Shown here: one piece after another, positions 13,841 to 16,566 of the stretch
How the letters are laid out: every line of letters starts with the position of its first letter
Numbering within the stretch: position 1 is the stretch's first letter
Source: JAITWN01 sp964437335
Lineage (GTDB): Bacteria; Pseudomonadota; Gammaproteobacteria; SZUA-140
Direction of reading: 5' to 3'
DNA length: 16,566 nucleotides
Assembly (NCBI GenBank): GCA_964437335.1
Contig: CAYTGL010000053.1
Coordinates: forward strand, 1-16,566
Notes under the pieces: model-generated
Database searches by the model: none
What the model was told of the DNA's origin: nothing
Seen by the model: the letters and a program-made list of their open reading frames with translations, nothing else
Program-made: the position numbers and the translations under genes

Positions 13841-13927
13841 AACCTTGGGTCGGAGTTTTGGAAGCTCCGCCCCCTGAGTTTGGACATCAGGGGCGCACCT
13901 AGTGCACCTGAGGGCACGCCCAAGGTT
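13841..13927 (-). other. Compact multi-hairpin element after the winged-helix gene
   Basis: An outer 9-bp stem (AACCTTGGG 13841-13849 / CCCAAGGTT 13919-13927) encloses three hairpins. They are CGGAG / CTCCG (13851-13869), CCCCTGA / TCAGGGG (13871-13893) and GCAC / GTGC (13895-13905). The whole is 87 nt, cloverleaf-like, and lies 12 bp beyond the stop of the winged-helix gene on the minus strand. It lacks tRNA consensus features. It may be a terminator, structured RNA, palindromic repeat or transposon-end remnant. Confidence 0.45.
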
Positions 13928-13939
13928 GCTCGAGGATTT

Positions 13940-14383
13940 CTAGCTAACGATGATCTTCAGCCTCGGTTTCCGCCTCTGCCGACCCTCACGCTCGTCCAGT
14001 TCTTGGCGAGCGTACGGCGTTGCCTTGTTGATGAGTCCTCGAAGATCGTATTCGTTCATCGACTGGCCGCCATGCTTGTCGTGCCGTTTCGCTCTCTTAA
14101 TCAGCCCTGCTTTTTCCAGCTCGCGTACGTGCCTCTGGACAGTACTTGGGCTGATGTTCATGCAGCTGGCGATCTCCGCCTTCGAGGGGTACGGAAGGCG
14201 CTCGGCGGTCCACCAGTGCCGGACGAGGTGAAGGATGATGTTCAGATCCACAGCGTCCAGTTTGAGTTCGCGCTGGTACTTCAGTAGTACGACCGGAATG
14301 GCAGCCCAACCCGGCTCCCACAGCGTCCGACTCCACTTCTTTTCGCTCTCCTTCAGTCGTGCCTTGGACTTCGCGGTTTTCAT
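13940..14383 (-). CDS. Winged-helix replication/regulatory protein, 147 aa
   Basis: Residues ~25-115 form a clear winged helix. LWEPGWAAIPVVLLKYQREL leads into KLDAVDLNIILHLVRHWW. Then PYPSKAEIASCMNISPSTVQ gives the recognition HTH, followed by RHVRELEKAGLIKRAKR and GGQSMNEYDLRGLI. The 'PYPSK-x-x-[IL]A-x-x-[ML]-x-[IV]S-x-x-T[VI]QR-x-[IV]' pattern is known from replication-initiator N-domains and HTH regulators of plasmids and integrative elements. The C-terminus is basic (DEREGRQRRKPRLKIIVS). Its presence between att-like repeat 2 and a decayed nfo fragment suggests a remnant of a second mobile element. Whether it initiates replication or only represses is not shown. Confidence 0.85.
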   Translation of the reverse strand: MKTAKSKARLKESEKKWSRTLWEPGWAAIPVVLLKYQRELKLDAVDLNIILHLVRHWWTAERLPYPSKAEIASCMNISPSTVQRHVRELEKAGLIKRAKRHDKHGGQSMNEYDLRGLINKATPYARQELDEREGRQRRKPRLKIIVS

Positions 14384-14762
14384 TTGCTCAGGTCTCCGGT
14401 ATTTGGTTCAGATACGAGCATCCTATCCGCAAAAAAGCGGCAAGGAAGAGCTTACCCGTATGCATGGCTAACCGGGAGCCATATGCACCAGTGCATGTAC
14501 CCCGTAGTCACCTACGATGCCTCCCCCTGCGTGCCGACGCTCTCCGAAACAGACGCCACTAAGTACATTCACGTAAGGCAGGATAGGGAGACAGAATCAG
14601 ATGAAGTGCCCCCGGCTACGGTTGCACAGGGGGTCTGCAGGTTTTTTGAAAAAGTTGTATTGAGCCCCTCACTTCGCCCCGGCTCCGTTGGAAGCCGCCG
14701 GCACATTTTGGCGGGGTAGACCGTCTGGCGGTTCTTTTCATTGTCACCCGGCGTCACTAATA
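14384..14762. promoter_or_regulatory. Control region upstream of the winged-helix gene
   Basis: No credible gene here; the 111-codon plus-strand frame has shadow-like composition. The part at 14455-14515 is dense in short palindromes and related words. ATGCAC-CA-GTGCAT (14483-14496) is perfect, TGCATGGCT pairs with AGCCATATGCA across a short loop, and TACCC-GTA occurs twice (CCCGTATGCATG and CCCCGTAGTC). These may be operators or initiator sites for the adjacent winged-helix protein. The rest, to 14762, shows no recognisable feature. Confidence 0.35.
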
Positions 14763-14835
14763 GTTGTTCTTGGTGAAAACCTGAACGCAGTTACACCGGC
14801 GCACCCAGGCGTAGCGGCGGCGACAGCATCGTGAA
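14763..14835 (-). pseudogene. nfo: Decayed nfo fragment with intact target sequence
   Basis: On the minus strand, codons read Cys-Val-Gln-Val-Phe-Thr-Lys-Asn-Asn (ending near 14764), the standard endonuclease IV motif. A shifted frame upstream gives DAVAAA..GC, matching the preceding helix. Homology ends on both sides: the sequence after Asn-Asn soon hits a stop, and the upstream part ends at the macro-domain gene's start. Unlike the fragment at 13254, it keeps the Asn-Asn that normally follows FTK, so the target point is uninterrupted. It probably marks an older insertion or deletion at the same locus. Confidence 0.55.
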
Positions 14836-14850
14836 CGCTATACTACCGAG

Positions 14851-15201
14851 ATGAAGCTCATCGTCAAAGTCGGCGATCTCCTCAACGAATCGGCCGACGT
14901 CATTGTCTGCACGGCCAATCCGCAGCTCAACATGTCTGGTGGTGTGAATGGGGCCATCTTGTTGCGCGGTGGTGAGGCGATTCAGGCCGAACTGCACGAT
15001 TATTTGAAGCAGTCGGGTCAACGCACCGTCGCTCCGGGCACGGTGGTCCGCACGTCGCCCGGCCCTTTGGCGGCCAAGCACTTGCTGCACGCCGTGGCTG
15101 TGGATGTATTTTACGGCTCATCGGTGGATCTGGTGAAACAAACGCTCGACGGCGTATTCGAGCTTGCCGCGAAGCTTGAGGCAAATACACGAAGGCATTG
15201 A
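14851..15201 (+). CDS. Macro-domain protein, C-terminally truncated (116 aa)
   Basis: Macro domains bind or hydrolyse ADP-ribose and its derivatives. The fold's start is clear: KVGDLLNESADVIVCTANPQ (G8-D9 and N23), then the GGVNGAI loop (30-36), then PGTVVRTSPGPLAAKHLLHA (~60-80) and VDLVKQTLDGVFELAAKLEA. Canonical 'VNAAN' is changed to CTAN here, with the second Asn kept. Known domains have about 150-170 residues, and the last strand and 'ALPALGTG'-like loop are missing. The final NTRRH is encoded by sequence antisense to the 3' end of the neighbouring gene, so the real sequence appears to stop near residue 112. Probably inactive or unstable. Confidence 0.7.
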   Translation: MKLIVKVGDLLNESADVIVCTANPQLNMSGGVNGAILLRGGEAIQAELHDYLKQSGQRTVAPGTVVRTSPGPLAAKHLLHAVAVDVFYGSSVDLVKQTLDGVFELAAKLEANTRRH

Positions 15202-15466
15202 ACAGTTCTTCGATGGAGCAGTTCGCCTTTTGCTGTCGAGCGTTCCACGCAATGTCTTGAATCACACCGATACCCAGCACGCAGATCATTCCGCGTGGAG
15301 CGAGAACCGCGAGCTCTTCTTCATCGTCGATTACCTCGTCCTGATCCCAAATCATGGCGGGCGATTCCAGGGGCCATGGCCCGTCCGCAGGCAAGCACAG
15401 CGATTCGTCCCAGGGAAGGTCGCTCGCGTTTTTCAGCACATCGGACAGGGTTAGTTCATCGTTCAT
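15187..15466 (-). pseudogene. DUF7716-like hypothetical protein, truncated at its C-terminus
   Basis: The start is ATG 15464-15466 (MNDELTLSDVLKNASDLPWD). The sequence LSDVLKNASDLPWDESLCLP, then a Trp/Pro stretch, an acidic DQDEVIDDEEE and IQDIAWNARQQKANCSIEEL resembles a family of ~110-aa bacterial hypotheticals (DUF7716-like, from memory). These usually end with an aromatic and acidic motif after FNAFVY. Here the frame runs at that point into sequence antisense to the macro-domain gene and continues as meaningless Arg/Pro-rich sequence to 14927. The gene is therefore cut near 15186, the same point where its convergent neighbour is cut. Function is unknown. Confidence 0.6.
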
Positions 15467-15508
15467 GTCACGCCGGCCCATTCCGAGTTTGGAGTTCCCT
15501 GAAGGCAT

Positions 15509-15863
15509 TCATTTCCGCCGGATCGATGGTCGCGTGTGGCGGTGATCTCCATGAGACGAATTGATTGCAAAATGACGAAGCTATTTTCGTCGAAAGCTGA
15601 TGACGTGCCCAGTCGGTCGAGGTGGTTACGGCTCTGGGGTTCTGCGACCCCTGGCGGGGTCGGTCTTGTACTTTGTCTTGCTTTCCGGTGGTGTTCGCTG
15701 CGCTCGACCACCGGCTAAGGGCTATGACTCCTTCGGAGTCGAGTTGGTGCGCAGGCTGGTTGTCGAATTTCAGCTGCTTGCGTCAAGCGATCGTCGGCGC
15801 GGGTGGTACGCACGGGGTGCGATACCCTACTTGGTTAGGTGGCACGCACGGGGGTGCGTTACC
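15509..15863. other. Intergenic region with hairpin and no gene
   Basis: No coding region is supported. A hairpin with arms CCGGTGGT (15685-15692) and ACCACCGG (15707-15714) and a 14-nt loop could act as a terminator. A tandem duplication starts at 15803. The overlapping 91- and 178-codon plus-strand frames look like shadows. Confidence 0.5.
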
Positions 15864-15875
15864 CTACTTGGTTAG
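15803..15875. repeat. Tandem duplication of a ~36-bp unit
   Basis: The units 15803-15838 and 15839-15875 are head-to-tail copies, each with GCACGGGGTGCG-like sequence followed by TACCCTACTTGGTTAG, differing by a few substitutions and one extra G. The second copy covers the stop codon of the DUF1080 gene, so its last residues come from the repeat. Confidence 0.8.
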
Positions 15876-16520
15876 CTTGCTGATTGGCGTTAGTTCCACC
15901 TTGCGGAACTCGACTTCGGAGCCTTCGGCTTGCAGGGCGAGGTGGCCTTTGGTGGCTGTGCATTTGGAGCCGTGGTTGACGAGGTCGCCGTTGACCCAGA
16001 CTTTGACTTCGTCGCCGAGGCATTCGATGGTCATGCGGTTCCAGTCGCCGGCTGGTTTCTCGGAGCCGTCGGTGAGGTTGAGGATACGACGTCCCTTGCC
16101 TTCGGTGATGCCCCAGTTTTCTTTAGGGCCGCGGCGTTTTTCCATGTCGGGAACTTGAATATCTTCGACGATGCACCAGAAATCGCCGGCGTTTTCGTGC
16201 ATCATTTGCACTTCGACCGATTGCGGGAACATTTTATAGAGTGCCCTGAGTTTGGAGGCATGCACCAGCACGCCGCAATTGCCCGGCTTGGCGGCGAAAC
16301 GATATTCCACTTCCAAGCGATAGTTCTCGTGTTCCTTGTCGGTGATCAGATGGCCGCGGGGATCGCCAAGGCTGACGAGCAGCCCATCGCGGACGATGAA
16401 GGCCGATTTATCGTCGGGCTTGTTGTCGAGGCTCGGAATATCGGCGTGCCAGCCGCTAAGGTCTTTGCCGTTGAACAGGCTTTTGGCTTGGCTATCGGCG
16501 GCGGGGGATGACAGGGCCAT
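15864..16520 (-). CDS. DUF1080 (3-keto-disaccharide hydrolase-type) protein, start uncertain
   Basis: Concanavalin-like beta-sandwich family, abundant in planctomycetes, usually exported and linked to carbohydrate breakdown. The diagnostic start SLFNGKDLSGWHADIPSLDN is followed by DGLLVSLGDPRGHLITD, NYRLEVEYRFAAKPGNCGVL, VEVQMMHENAGDFW, GDWNRMTIECLGDEVKVWVN and GHLALQAEGSEVEFRKVEL, covering the full domain in order. Only about 12 residues precede it from the ATG at 16520, too short for a signal peptide. The frame stays open to the right edge of the window, so the true start, and probably the export signal, may lie outside. The C-terminus falls in the tandem duplication. No operon partner is visible. 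Substrate is unknown. Confidence 0.85.
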   Translation of the reverse strand: MALSSPAADSQAKSLFNGKDLSGWHADIPSLDNKPDDKSAFIVRDGLLVSLGDPRGHLITDKEHENYRLEVEYRFAAKPGNCGVLVHASKLRALYKMFPQSVEVQMMHENAGDFWCIVEDIQVPDMEKRRGPKENWGITEGKGRRILNLTDGSEKPAGDWNRMTIECLGDEVKVWVNGDLVNHGSKCTATKGHLALQAEGSEVEFRKVELTPISKLTK

Positions 16521-16566
16521 CGCGCACTTTAGGGTATCCTGGCAATTTAGGCGGAGTTGCGCCCTG

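Noticed and set aside
13841..13927. tRNA gene suggested by the cloverleaf-like fold
   Set aside because: The stems have wrong lengths and there is no GTTCRA T-loop, no D-loop GG and no plausible anticodon stem of 5 bp with a 7-nt loop.
15930..16511. 193-codon plus-strand open frame
   Set aside because: Exactly antisense to the DUF1080 gene, whose domain is unmistakable.

Overview
The window reads as planctomycete DNA carrying part of an integrated mobile element. The chromosome-like genes at the right end point that way: a DUF1080-type protein, a truncated macro-domain protein of a form I associate with planctomycetes, and a DUF7716-like protein. Perfect GC-rich hairpins without long T-runs follow most operons. 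The lineage call is an inference from gene content, not from a marker gene.

Layout. (1) 1-2700: accessory region with three plus-strand genes of unknown function (611-778, 919-1581, 1848-2621). The first and third are each preceded by a copy of the same ~190-nt structured non-coding repeat. (2) 2958-5102: a minus-strand operon of small acidic unknown proteins joined by stop/start overlaps, with a promoter and hairpin-rich leader at the right and a hairpin terminator at the left; its last gene is probably frameshifted. (3) 5287-6196: a small minus-strand gene and an origin-like block with GTGACCA repeats at 11-bp spacing. (4) 6197-9183: an 854-aa primase-helicase (archaeo-eukaryotic-type primase plus D5/SF3 helicase) and a small MerR-like DNA-binding protein, both minus strand. 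(5) 9658-11033: a plus-strand two-gene operon ending in a strong hairpin. (6) 11041-11301: clustered TGAAG motifs in both orientations. (7) 11481-13184: a 567-aa large serine recombinase on the minus strand.

The recombinase start lies about 50 bp from a sharp junction with the first ~39 codons of nfo (endonuclease IV). The break falls at the codons for Val-Gln-Val-Phe-Thr-Lys, inside a dyad-symmetric sequence typical of a serine-integrase attachment site. A near-identical 35-bp copy lies at 13786-13820, and a decayed third nfo fragment with the uninterrupted target sequence lies at 14763-14835. Codons in nfo therefore seem to be the integration target, used more than once. The element to the left has primase-helicase, candidate iterons, a regulator and an integrase, but no virion or conjugation genes are visible here. 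The other end of the element and the rest of nfo are not in the window.

Right of the att region are a 121-aa unknown gene, a Rep/HTH-like winged-helix gene with a folded element after its stop, then the macro-domain gene and a convergent DUF7716-like gene, both cut at one point near 15186. A repeat-bearing intergenic region and a DUF1080 gene running to the right edge complete the window.
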